Assembly (NCBI GenBank): GCA_946566415.1
Contig: CAMNWW010000050.1
Span: 1 to 10,944 of the forward strand
Reading direction: 5' to 3'
From: an uncultured Lachnospiraceae bacterium
GTDB lineage: Bacteria; Bacillota; Clostridia; Lachnospirales; Lachnospiraceae
Length of the DNA stretch: 10,944 nucleotides
Shown here one piece after another: positions 1 through 5,915 of this stretch. The notes below the pieces were generated by a model, which had not been told where the DNA came from, ran no database searches, and worked only from the letters and a program-made list of their open reading frames with translations. Position numbers and translations under genes: made by a program. Each line of letters begins with the position of its first letter. The stretch's first letter is position 1.

Positions 1-193
1 AGTCGATCTGGCTGGTGGGCGTCGCCTCTCCTGACACGTTGCTGTAAGTCCCGCTCCTTCTTTCTTCAAAGCTGTCGCAGCAGGTTTCAGCAGCATTCTT
101 CGCTGAACTTCCTCCCACAGTGATTGCATTCAGGTCACAATAAAACTCCTTGTTGTGCAGACATGTCTGTACAGTACATCTTAATTCTGGCAT
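1..193 (-). CDS. DUF1540 domain protein, partial (3' end off the window)
   Basis: The frame opens at ATG 193-191 behind a good ribosome binding site (AAGGAGG, then 7 nt) and stays open to the window edge, giving 64 visible residues. The start reads MPELRCTVQTCLHNKEFYCD. Cysteines fall at residues 6, 11 and 19, followed by a Gly-Gly-Ser stretch and a Cys-Cys pair near residues 38-39. That spacing matches DUF1540, a short Cys-rich module common in Clostridia and presumed, but to my knowledge not shown, to bind metal. Function is unknown. It begins 56 nt after the thrS stop with no hairpin terminator between, so it may be the last gene of the T-box operon. I see no promoter of its own. The C-terminal part is missing, so I cannot say whether a second DUF1540 copy follows. 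Confidence 0.85.
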   Translation of the reverse strand, partial: MPELRCTVQTCLHNKEFYCDLNAITVGGSSAKNAAETCCDSFEERRSGTYSNVSGEATPTSQID

Positions 194-249
194 AATAGTA
201 CCTCCTTTTTCCTAAAAAGTCAGTAACAGTATGCCCTTTTTTTCCTTTT

Positions 250-2160
250 TTATTCCCGGATTGTTTTTGCCTTAATTTCCATTTTTAAAGCCGCTATAAA
301 ATCAGAAAGAGACTTCTGGCCCTCGTCGCCCTCAAATCGGCTTCTGACCGCAACGACTCTGTTTTCTTCTTCTTTCGCACCGACCACGAGCATATACGGT
401 ATCTTCTGCATCTGAGCCTCGCGGATCTTATAGCCGATCTTCTCCGCACGGACGTCGATCTCCGCACGGATTCCTGCATTCTGCAGATCCTCTAAAACGT
501 CCTTCGCATAAGCCATATGTTTATCGGATATCGGAAGCACCTTTACCTGGACGGGTGCGAGCCATGTCGGAAACGCGCCTGCAAAATGTTCGATCAGGAT
601 ACCGATGAAACGTTCGATAGAGCCGAACGCCACCCTATGAATCATGATCGGGCGGTGCTTCTCCCCGTCTGCTCCGGTATACTCTAGTTCAAAACGAAGC
701 GGAAGCTGGAAATCGAGCTGGATCGTTCCGCACTGCCATGTTCTTCCAATGGAATCCTCCAGGTGGAAGTCAATCTTCGGTCCATAAAACGCACCGTCCC
801 CTTCATTTACCACATAAGGAAGCTTCAGGTCGTCCAAAGCGCCTCTGAGAGCCTGTGTCGCCATCTCCCAATCTTCGTCGCTTCCCATGCTGTTCTCAGG
901 ACGGGTAGAAAGTTCTACATGGTACTTAAAGCCAAACTGATTGTAGACTCCGTCGATCAGTCTGGCAACGCCTTTGATTTCATCTCTTATCTGTTCCGGC
1001 GTCATGAAAATGTGGGCGTCGTCCTGTGTAAAACATCTGACACGCATCAATCCGTGTAGCTGTCCGGACTTTTCATGACGGTGGACTATTCCCAGCTCGC
1101 CCATCCTAAGCGGCAGGTCTCGATAAGAACGAGGCTCTGACTGATAGGCAAGAATCCCGCCCGGACAGTTCATCGGCTTGATCGCGAAATCCTCCTCGTC
1201 GATGACGGTCGTGTACATGTTATCCTTATAATGATCCCAATGCCCGGAAGTTTCCCACAGATGCCGGCTCAGCATGATCGGAGTAGAAATCTCCACATAC
1301 CCTGCCCTCTGGTGAATATCACGCCAGTAATCGAGAAGCTGATTCTTGAGAACCATACCTTTCGGCAGGAAGAATGGGAATCCGGGACCTTCTTCTCTCA
1401 TCATAAAAAGTCCCAGCTCTTTTCCAAGCTTCCTATGGTCACGTTTTTTTGCTTCTTCCAGCATCGTCAAATAAGCTTCCAAGTCTGCCTTCTTCGGATA
1501 TGCCGTACCATAAACACGCTGAAGCATCTTATTTTTCTCACTTCCACGCCAGTAAGCGCCCGCAAGACTTGTGAGCTTAAACGCTTTGACCGGCTTTGTG
1601 GTCATTAGATGCGGTCCTGCACAGAGGTCGGTAAATTCTCCCTGAGAATAAAAGCTGATCTCTGCATCCTCAGGCAGATCCTCGATCAGTTCCACTTTAT
1701 ACGGCTCATCCTTTTCCTTAAAATACGCGATCGCCTCTGCCCTGGGCTTTGTATACCGCTCAATCGGCAGATCCTCTTTCACAATCTTTTTCATTTCCGC
1801 TTCGATTTTCTCCAAGTCCTCTGCGGTAAGCGGAGTCTCGCGGTCGATATCATAATAGAAACCGTCTGATACAGAAGGTCCGATAGCAAGCTTCGTGTCC
1901 GGGTACAGCCGCTTAATTGCCTGCGCCATAATATGGGACGCCGTATGCCGGAAGGCGCCCTGACCCTTCTCATCCTGGAATGTAAGGATATTCAGTTCAC
2001 AGTCCGTGTCAATTACTGTCCTTAAGTCTACAATTTCTCCGTTTATCTCCCCGGCCGTCGCCATCCTTGCCAGTCCCTCGCTTATGTCCGCCGCGATCTC
2101 GATGACCGTCTTGCTCCCTGCGTATTCTTTGCAGGAGCCGTCTTTCAATGTGATCTTCAT
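250..2160 (-). CDS. thrS: threonyl-tRNA synthetase
   Basis: ThrS charges tRNA-Thr with threonine in the cytoplasm and hydrolyses mischarged Ser-tRNA-Thr. The 636-aa product is normal length for bacterial ThrS. In order it shows a TGS domain (about 1-60), the editing domain (about 65-225) with H72, H76, C180 and H184, the class II catalytic core (about 245-535), and the anticodon-binding domain (about 540-636). The zinc ligands that select threonine are C332 (in PMNCPGG), H383 (in TQDDAHIF) and H508 (in MIHRVAFGS). Both catalytic and editing sites look intact. ATG 2160 is preceded by GAGGAAAAGGAA, giving 8 nt spacing from GAGG, and the TGS domain starts right at it. It follows the thioesterase gene by 27 nt and is read through the tRNA-Thr T-box upstream of that gene, so expression should rise when uncharged tRNA-Thr accumulates. 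Confidence 0.98.
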   Translation of the reverse strand: MKITLKDGSCKEYAGSKTVIEIAADISEGLARMATAGEINGEIVDLRTVIDTDCELNILTFQDEKGQGAFRHTASHIMAQAIKRLYPDTKLAIGPSVSDGFYYDIDRETPLTAEDLEKIEAEMKKIVKEDLPIERYTKPRAEAIAYFKEKDEPYKVELIEDLPEDAEISFYSQGEFTDLCAGPHLMTTKPVKAFKLTSLAGAYWRGSEKNKMLQRVYGTAYPKKADLEAYLTMLEEAKKRDHRKLGKELGLFMMREEGPGFPFFLPKGMVLKNQLLDYWRDIHQRAGYVEISTPIMLSRHLWETSGHWDHYKDNMYTTVIDEEDFAIKPMNCPGGILAYQSEPRSYRDLPLRMGELGIVHRHEKSGQLHGLMRVRCFTQDDAHIFMTPEQIRDEIKGVARLIDGVYNQFGFKYHVELSTRPENSMGSDEDWEMATQALRGALDDLKLPYVVNEGDGAFYGPKIDFHLEDSIGRTWQCGTIQLDFQLPLRFELEYTGADGEKHRPIMIHRVAFGSIERFIGILIEHFAGAFPTWLAPVQVKVLPISDKHMAYAKDVLEDLQNAGIRAEIDVRAEKIGYKIREAQMQKIPYMLVVGAKEEENRVVAVRSRFEGDEGQKSLSDFIAALKMEIKAKTIRE

Positions 2161-2187
2161 TTCCTTTTCCTCACTTTCTTATTTTCT

Positions 2188-2685
2188 CTATTTTTTCTCT
2201 TCTCTATTTCTGGCGCTCTTCTCTGCAGACCGCCTCTGCGCCGCCTCTTTCTCTCTTTCCTTCTCTTCCTGATCCCTTTTCAAGCATTTCATAAAAATCT
2301 CATGATAGTCGGAAAGCTCCCTTTTCGGAGCGATCAACGTCCCCGCCTGATTCACAAAACAGTGCGTACTGCTTCCCCGGCAATATACCGTCTCCAACCG
2401 TTCATCCCGTACTTCATACGCAAACTCAAGCTTGACCCCGTTATACGCTTCCATCCGCACACAGATGCGCACCTCGTCGCCAAAACGCACCATCTTCAGA
2501 TATTTTGCCTCCACAGAGACTACCGGGCTTACAATTCCCCGCTTTTCCATACCTACATAGGAAATCCCCGATTTTTCCAGATAGTCGATCCGCGCTTCCT
2601 CAAACCATCGGATATAATTGGAGTGATGGACGATCTTCATCTGGTCTGTCTCATAATATTGTACCCTGTGCCTGTAAGTATCCAT
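2188..2685 (-). CDS. acyl-CoA thioesterase, hotdog fold (YbgC/FadM-like)
   Basis: The 165-aa product is a probable cytoplasmic acyl-CoA thioesterase of the 4-hydroxybenzoyl-CoA/YbgC type. Residues 1-30 carry the family active-site pattern: YYETDQMKIVHHSNYIRWFE, with D14 as expected catalytic acid, then H20-H21 and N23. The hotdog domain fills about residues 1-135. The physiological substrate cannot be told from sequence. Residues from about 135 to the end form an extra, highly charged Lys/Arg/Glu tail, probably helical or disordered, which is longer than the usual 130-140 aa of the family. ATG 2685 follows GGAGG at 11 nt. It is the first gene after the T-box terminator and lies 27 nt before thrS, so it must be transcribed under threonyl-tRNA control. 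A link between thioester hydrolysis and threonine charging is not obvious. A passenger or housekeeping role is equally possible. Confidence 0.88.
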   Translation of the reverse strand: MDTYRHRVQYYETDQMKIVHHSNYIRWFEEARIDYLEKSGISYVGMEKRGIVSPVVSVEAKYLKMVRFGDEVRICVRMEAYNGVKLEFAYEVRDERLETVYCRGSSTHCFVNQAGTLIAPKRELSDYHEIFMKCLKRDQEEKEREKEAAQRRSAEKSARNREEKK

Positions 2686-2775
2686 GCAAATTCCACCCTC
2701 CTTTCACCAGTATGCGCCGGGCTTTTGTCTCGGAAATACTGTCTTTTGCCCGGCGCCGGGAAATATATTTTCCAT

Positions 2776-2820
2776 AAAACAAAAATCCCTTGCAGCATAC
2801 TTCACATATACTGCAAGGGA
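2776..2820 (-). terminator. T-box regulated intrinsic terminator
   Basis: TCCCTTGCAG (2820-2811) pairs perfectly with CTGCAAGGGA (2795-2786). Four inner pairs extend this to a 14-bp stem with a 7-nt loop. The U-tract TTTTTGTTTT (2785-2776) follows at once. The 5' arm overlaps the antiterminator, so this is the off-state of the tRNA-Thr T-box. Confidence 0.95.
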
Positions 2821-3027
2821 CGAGTCTTTTCTACGTACTCGCGGTTCCACCCCGCTTGCCCGGCATCCTGCCAGACCGCTTCATTCGGATGATAACGGCG
2901 TCCCGCCGGGCTGGTTTACAGCCGCTCAGAGGTGGTCTTCGGGCGCTTTCATATGAATAAGGGACTTCCAGCCAAACGGCCCCTCTCTCTGGATTCTTCC
3001 GCGCACTACTCTTCTCGTCAACACTTT
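2776..3027 (-). promoter_or_regulatory. T-box riboswitch leader, tRNA-Thr (specifier ACC)
   Basis: This 5' leader senses the charging state of tRNA-Thr. The T-box core GGGGTGGAACCGCG is at 2853-2840. Stem I shows an AGAGAG bulge motif near 2989, and on its 3' side the string GAAGACCACCTCTGAG (2940-2925) places ACC at 2936-2934 as specifier, which encodes threonine and agrees with thrS downstream. The antiterminator can form from CGAGT (2841-2837) with ACTCG (2825-2821) plus GGGG with the TCCC that follows, and this uses the 5' arm of the terminator. The two folds are therefore exclusive. The core UGGA bulge predicts a tRNA ending UCCA. Transcript start is inferred about 7 nt past the -10 box. 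The T-box assignment is firm; the exact specifier register is from reading, not from a covariance model. Confidence 0.93.
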
Positions 3028-3033
3028 CTCTTA

Positions 3034-3062
3034 ATTATAAGCACGTGTTTTTCATTTGTCAA
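3034..3062 (-). promoter_or_regulatory. sigma-A promoter of the T-box-thioesterase-thrS operon
   Basis: TTGACA (3062-3057) and TATAAT (3039-3034) are separated by exactly 17 nt, a perfect vegetative consensus. It sits directly before the T-box Stem I, as expected for a gene controlled mainly after initiation. Confidence 0.93.
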
Positions 3063-3283
3063 CTCTATTTCTCCTCAAAATCTCATTGCCTTTATAATAT
3101 TTATTTTCAACGCCAAGGCTTGGAAAGCCGATGTCATTCCTCCTGTACGGCTCTTCAATAATATACTCAGTCACAAAGTTTCACATCCTTCCAGCTAATT
3201 TCCTCTCCGGGAAACCGAAGCCACTGAAAATCTTCCCACATTACCCCGTGTGTGATCTTCACGATTTCACAATCTTTGTAAAA
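3063..3283. other. intergenic stretch with two doubtful tiny ORFs
   Basis: Between the end of the YczE-type gene and the T-box promoter there is no recognisable gene and no clear intrinsic terminator. On the minus strand two short frames exist: ATG 3241 to stop 3167 (24 codons, weak GGGG upstream), and GTG 3174 to stop 3052 (40 codons, with GGAAGGA 11 nt upstream). The second start overlaps the first stop (GTGACTGA), and its end overlaps the -35 box of the T-box promoter. The peptides resemble nothing I know. They may be chance frames or decayed coding sequence. Confidence 0.4.
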
Positions 3284-3928
3284 TCAGCCGGGAATAATAC
3301 GTTTCACAAGTTTTTCACTGAACGGCAGAAAAAGTCCGGCGATAGGACCTACGAGGAACGCGCTTATAATCGTTCCGATTCCCACAGCCCCGCCAAGCAA
3401 AAACCCGACCGCCACAAAACAGAAATCCACGATAATACGGACGCGCCCAAAGGGTTTGGAACTTTTATCGCTGATAACGATCGCCACCAAATCATTGGGT
3501 CCCGCACCGGCATCTGACTTGATCACGATAGACATGCCGAAGGCTAAGATCACACAGCCCGCGGCAAGGACTAAAACGCGTACAGAAAACGGAAGTTCAG
3601 AATGAACAGCATTTTCAAATAAACGTGTAAAAAAATCAATGATCGGACCGCCGAATATCATGCATACGATCGTTCCGATCTTAATGTAGCTTTTATCAAT
3701 CACCCAAAACAAAACTATGATAACGACACAGACCGCCATATGGGTATAGCCATGTGTCAGAATATCCGTAGTATGGGAGAGTGTACGAAAAATCCCCTGA
3801 ACAAAGACATTGAAAGGATCTGCCCCTAACTCTGTCAATAGAAAGAGCGTAACCCCCAGATGAGCAATGATAAGCCCAATAAATAGTATTGTCAACCGAT
3901 ATATAACTTCCCTTAGACTTCGCTGCAT
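3284..3928 (-). CDS. YczE-type integral membrane protein (YczE/YyaS/YitT family)
   Basis: The 214-aa product has about five or six hydrophobic segments and almost no soluble domain, so it lies in the cytoplasmic membrane. It shows an internal duplication: GADPFNVFVQG (about 35-45) with KIGTIVCMIFGGPIIDFF (83-100), echoed by AGAGPNDLVAI (140-150) with GIGTIISAFLVGPIAGLF (183-200). That two-half layout is typical of the YczE/YitT group. Substrate and function are not established for the family in general. ATG 3928 has GAGG at 7 nt. The GAGG spans the stop codon of the upstream YdcF-type gene, leaving a 9-nt gap, so the two are probably translationally coupled. No hairpin terminator is visible after its TGA. 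Confidence 0.88.
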   Translation of the reverse strand: MQRSLREVIYRLTILFIGLIIAHLGVTLFLLTELGADPFNVFVQGIFRTLSHTTDILTHGYTHMAVCVVIIVLFWVIDKSYIKIGTIVCMIFGGPIIDFFTRLFENAVHSELPFSVRVLVLAAGCVILAFGMSIVIKSDAGAGPNDLVAIVISDKSSKPFGRVRIIVDFCFVAVGFLLGGAVGIGTIISAFLVGPIAGLFLPFSEKLVKRIIPG

Positions 3929-3937
3929 TTCTCAACC

Positions 3938-4690
3938 TCACCACGACTGACGCGCAGGCACAATCCACATCTTCAGTACCCCGAAAAACTCCCGCGTCAT
4001 ATAGTTCACAAACATGACCCGCGAGGTGGGCGCGGTAACCGCGTACACATTCTGATAACCTGCACGTTTTGCAAGCCCCTTGGCGCGGTACATATGGAAA
4101 TTATTGGTGACAATTCCCACTCTGACCGTCCCATATAACCGTCCGCCCTGGTCTTCTTCCAGAATCTTTCTGGAAAAAAGTAGGTTCTCCCACGTTGTGG
4201 TCGAACTCTCCTCTTTCAATATCCTGTCTCTGCTGATTCCGCGGCCTGCCAGATACTCGCACATCGCGTATGCTTCCGTTACCATCTCATCATGCCCCTG
4301 CCCTCCGGAAACAATGGCTTTCGTAGATGTATGCCTGCTAAGATAGGCAATAGCTGCGTTCAGGCGTAGCCTAAGAGCGCGGGTGAGGCGCATTCCCTCT
4401 ACCTTCGCCCCCAGCACAATAATGTAGTCGCATTCTTTCTCCTTAAGGGGCGGTCTCATCCCGGATAAGATCAGCAACTCCACCGCCGCAAAAAAGGCAA
4501 AAAATACAATACACGCCAACCGGATCCCCCTGAGAAGTCCTTCTTCTAAAAGACACTTCTTCCACTCAAACAGGCAGAGCGCCATCCCAAGAACCAGCCA
4601 TAACCGCGGAAAACGGGAATTCCAACGCCGCAGATACAGGCAGATAACAATGTAATAAATAATACAAAGGGCTCCTATCGTATAGAGCAC
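3938..4690 (-). CDS. YdcF family protein (DUF218/ElyC/SanA-like), membrane-anchored
   Basis: The 250-aa product has three hydrophobic segments at the N terminus (about 1-21, 29-43 and 56-76) followed by a DUF218 domain (about 86-245). Family motifs are visible: DYIIVLGAKVEG with the following RLTRALRLRL (88-110), SGGQGHDE (128-135), the ESSTTTWEN stretch (161-169), and TNNFHMYRA (195-203). ElyC and SanA members affect cell-envelope integrity and vancomycin sensitivity in enterobacteria. In Clostridia the role is unknown, and the enzymatic activity is unproven. The start is GTG at 4690, 2 nt after the stop of the SEC-C gene, with GGAAAG about 12-15 nt upstream, so translation likely depends on coupling. 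The start choice is supported by the first transmembrane segment. The gene belongs to an operon with the SEC-C gene before it and the YczE-type gene after it. Confidence 0.9.
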   Translation of the reverse strand: MLYTIGALCIIYYIVICLYLRRWNSRFPRLWLVLGMALCLFEWKKCLLEEGLLRGIRLACIVFFAFFAAVELLILSGMRPPLKEKECDYIIVLGAKVEGMRLTRALRLRLNAAIAYLSRHTSTKAIVSGGQGHDEMVTEAYAMCEYLAGRGISRDRILKEESSTTTWENLLFSRKILEEDQGGRLYGTVRVGIVTNNFHMYRAKGLAKRAGYQNVYAVTAPTSRVMFVNYMTREFFGVLKMWIVPARQSW

Positions 4691-4692
4691 TG

Positions 4693-5202
4693 TTATTTAT
4701 TCTTTCCGCAGCATTTTTTGTATTTCTTTCCGCTTCCGCAGGGACAGGGATCGTTCGGATATACTTTTTTCTCTACCCGTACCGTATGGGCATTCTTCTG
4801 CTCCTTATAAAGCTCTTTCCGTCTCTCCTCCGGAATAATCTCCTCCCACTGTGGAAGCCCGTACAGCCATTCTGCTTTCGCCTCCACCATATTTTTATAT
4901 AAGCTCTCTTTGTCAAAAGCCAGGCTTACCTGCGTGTCCTCGTCCATTGTTTCAATAGGATTCGGTTCTTTCAGGCTGTCGTTGATACCGTCCAGGAACC
5001 CTGTCATTGTAAATACTTCTATTCCATATTTTTCTGCAAGCTCTTTGACTGTCCCTTTCACCTCTTTATCCGGATCATCAAGCAGCTTCTCATAAATTCC
5101 TTTTTCGATCTCAAAATATTTTTTCCAAAATTTCTCCAGAGTTCCTTTATCCGTCTCTGTCGAATAGGCAGTATCACGCCACTGCTCCAGTAATGTACTC
5201 AT
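4693..5202 (-). CDS. SEC-C motif (zinc-binding) protein
   Basis: The 169-aa product ends in a SEC-C motif: DPCPCGSGKKYKKCC (151-165), with C153, C155, C164 and C165 as likely zinc ligands. This motif is named after the SecA C terminus, where it binds zinc and contacts SecB and the ribosome. Many stand-alone proteins carry it with unknown roles. Residues 1-140 are acidic, probably helical, with no recognised catalytic domain. The frame is open to 5268, but ATG 5202 is chosen because AGGAGA lies 9 nt upstream, and the extra 22 residues would overlap the promoter at 5240-5268 and read like leader sequence. It is the first gene of a three-gene minus-strand operon and is followed after 2 nt by the YdcF-type gene. 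Confidence 0.9.
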   Translation of the reverse strand: MSTLLEQWRDTAYSTETDKGTLEKFWKKYFEIEKGIYEKLLDDPDKEVKGTVKELAEKYGIEVFTMTGFLDGINDSLKEPNPIETMDEDTQVSLAFDKESLYKNMVEAKAEWLYGLPQWEEIIPEERRKELYKEQKNAHTVRVEKKVYPNDPCPCGSGKKYKKCCGKNK

Positions 5203-5239
5203 AGGGTAAATTCTCCTTTTTGTTCTCTTATATTTCACA

Positions 5240-5268
5240 AGTATACCGCATTTCACTGCTGTTTGCAA
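5240..5268 (-). promoter_or_regulatory. sigma-A promoter of the SEC-C/YdcF/YczE operon
   Basis: TTGCAA (5268-5263), 17 nt, TATACT (5245-5240). Predicted transcript start lies near 5233, about 30 nt before ATG 5202. This promoter is the main reason to reject the upstream start at 5268. Confidence 0.82.
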
Positions 5269-5276
5269 AACTTTTC

Positions 5277-5305
5277 TTGCCGAAATCTGATTTTCTCTTT
5301 ATAAT
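5277..5305 (+). promoter_or_regulatory. sigma-A promoter of the small membrane protein gene
   Basis: TTGCCG (5277-5282), 17 nt, TATAAT (5300-5305), with the predicted start near 5312, about 25 nt before ATG 5338. It is back to back with the minus-strand operon promoter, with 8 nt between the two -35 boxes. Confidence 0.8.
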
Positions 5306-5337
5306 CATGTATATCAACATGAACGAAAGGTGATCTT

Positions 5338-5574
5338 ATGAAACGAGTAAAACGTATTCTTGCGCTTATTGGCGCCCTTCTTCTATTTGCAATGTATGCC
5401 TCCACCCTCGTTTTTGCGCTGGCCGGTAGCGCAAGATCTATGGATTTCCTGAAAGCCGCCGTTGCCTGTACTATACTTGTCCCCGTACTTCTTTACGCCT
5501 ATACTCTGTTCTACAGACTGTCCCATGATGGACAGACAAGGGATGCGGATCCCCGCGACGCCGATGACGACTGA
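5338..5574 (+). CDS. small two-TM membrane protein, function unknown
   Basis: The 78-aa product has a basic start (MKRVKR), a first hydrophobic segment at about 8-29, a second at about 38-58, and a hydrophilic, Asp-rich tail (about 61-78, ending DADDD). By the positive-inside rule the N terminus and perhaps the tail face the cytoplasm. Similar short two-TM proteins are common in Lachnospiraceae and remain uncharacterised; this is from memory, not a search. ATG 5338 has GAAAGG at 7-8 nt. The gene is monocistronic and faces the small minus-strand gene that ends 6 nt beyond its stop. A GC-rich hairpin at 5592-5615 lies just downstream but has no U-tract. Confidence 0.8.
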   Translation: MKRVKRILALIGALLLFAMYASTLVFALAGSARSMDFLKAAVACTILVPVLLYAYTLFYRLSHDGQTRDADPRDADDD

Positions 5575-5580
5575 ATTTGT

Positions 5581-5736
5581 TTATCCGTACAGCGCCGCCA
5601 TAAGCCAGGCGGCGCCTGACTCCTCAAAAAACCTTTTCCAGCCATCCTCCTCATTTTCCCTGATCTTACGCCGTCTTCTTAAGTATTCCTCCATAGAAAT
5701 CATTTCCTGTTTTTCTTCCTGGATTTTCTGCCCCAT
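5581..5736 (-). CDS. small hypothetical protein (51 aa)
   Basis: This short frame starts at ATG 5736 (MGQKIQEEKQEM), with AAGGGGG 9 nt upstream, and ends at TAA 5583-5581. The peptide is charged in its first 35 residues (Glu/Lys/Arg-rich, with EEYLRRRRKIRE at about 16-27) and ends with a more hydrophobic segment (GAAWLMAALYG, 41-51). It would be mostly helical and possibly amphipathic. The ribosome binding site, the fit between two flanking genes, and a promoter-like element at 5815-5844 favour a real gene. I do not recognise the family. A GC-rich inverted repeat (5592-5615) lies within its last codons. It converges on the small membrane protein gene with 6 nt between stop codons. An internal ATG at codon 15, just after an ATG at codon 12, is an alternative start. 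Confidence 0.62.
   Translation of the reverse strand: MGQKIQEEKQEMISMEEYLRRRRKIRENEEDGWKRFFEESGAAWLMAALYG
5592..5615. repeat. GC-rich inverted repeat between convergent genes
   Basis: GCGCCGCC (5592-5599) and GGCGGCGC (5608-5615) form an 8-bp perfect stem with an 8-nt loop. It lies in the 3' end of the 51-aa gene and 17 nt past the stop of the plus-strand gene. Neither strand has a T-tract next to it, so it is not a canonical terminator. It could stabilise 3' ends or be a consequence of Ala codons. Confidence 0.5.
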
Positions 5737-5814
5737 ATCTATGTACCCCCTTTTTTTCTTTGGCTCTTCCTCCCCGGTTTTCGTTTCCCGTCAAAAGAGT
5801 AAGCCCGCCATTCT

Positions 5815-5844
5815 TATTATATGAAATTATTTCTCATCCTATGA
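5815..5844 (-). promoter_or_regulatory. possible sporulation sigma-E-type promoter
   Basis: Minus strand: TCATAGG (5844-5838), 14 nt, CATATAATA (5823-5815). The sigma-E consensus is about KMATATT, 13-15 nt, CATACAAT(A). The -10 matches 8 of 9 and the -35 matches 5 of 7. The same -10 also fits the sigma-K pattern CATANNNTA. A vegetative reading (TATAAT with TTGTCA) would need a 20-nt spacer and is worse. It would give a leader of about 70 nt for the 51-aa gene. Confidence 0.42.
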
Positions 5845-5879
5845 CAAAATGACGTGCACAGCAGATCATTATAAAAATA

Positions 5880-5909
5880 TTGACAATCCCCCCCTTTTTC
5901 CTCTACACT
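5880..5909 (+). promoter_or_regulatory. sigma-A promoter of asnA
   Basis: TTGACA (5880-5885), 18 nt, TACACT (5904-5909). The -35 is a perfect match. Predicted start is near 5916, giving a leader of about 79 nt. Confidence 0.78.
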
Positions 5910-5915
5910 AATACT

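Noticed and set aside
2302..2892. Long plus-strand frame opposite the thioesterase and T-box (196 codons).
   Set aside because: It is antisense to a clear gene and to a structured T-box leader, its product has no recognisable domain, and it lacks a ribosome binding site.
3284..3394. Stop-codon readthrough of the YczE-type gene (UGA followed by 37 open codons to 3167).
   Set aside because: An open run of that length is expected by chance fairly often, the protein is already full length, and there is no selenocysteine or readthrough signal that I can see.
5203..5268. N-terminal extension of the SEC-C gene to the ATG at 5268.
   Set aside because: It would start on the -35 box of the promoter, has no ribosome binding site, and ATG 5202 has AGGAGA at proper spacing.
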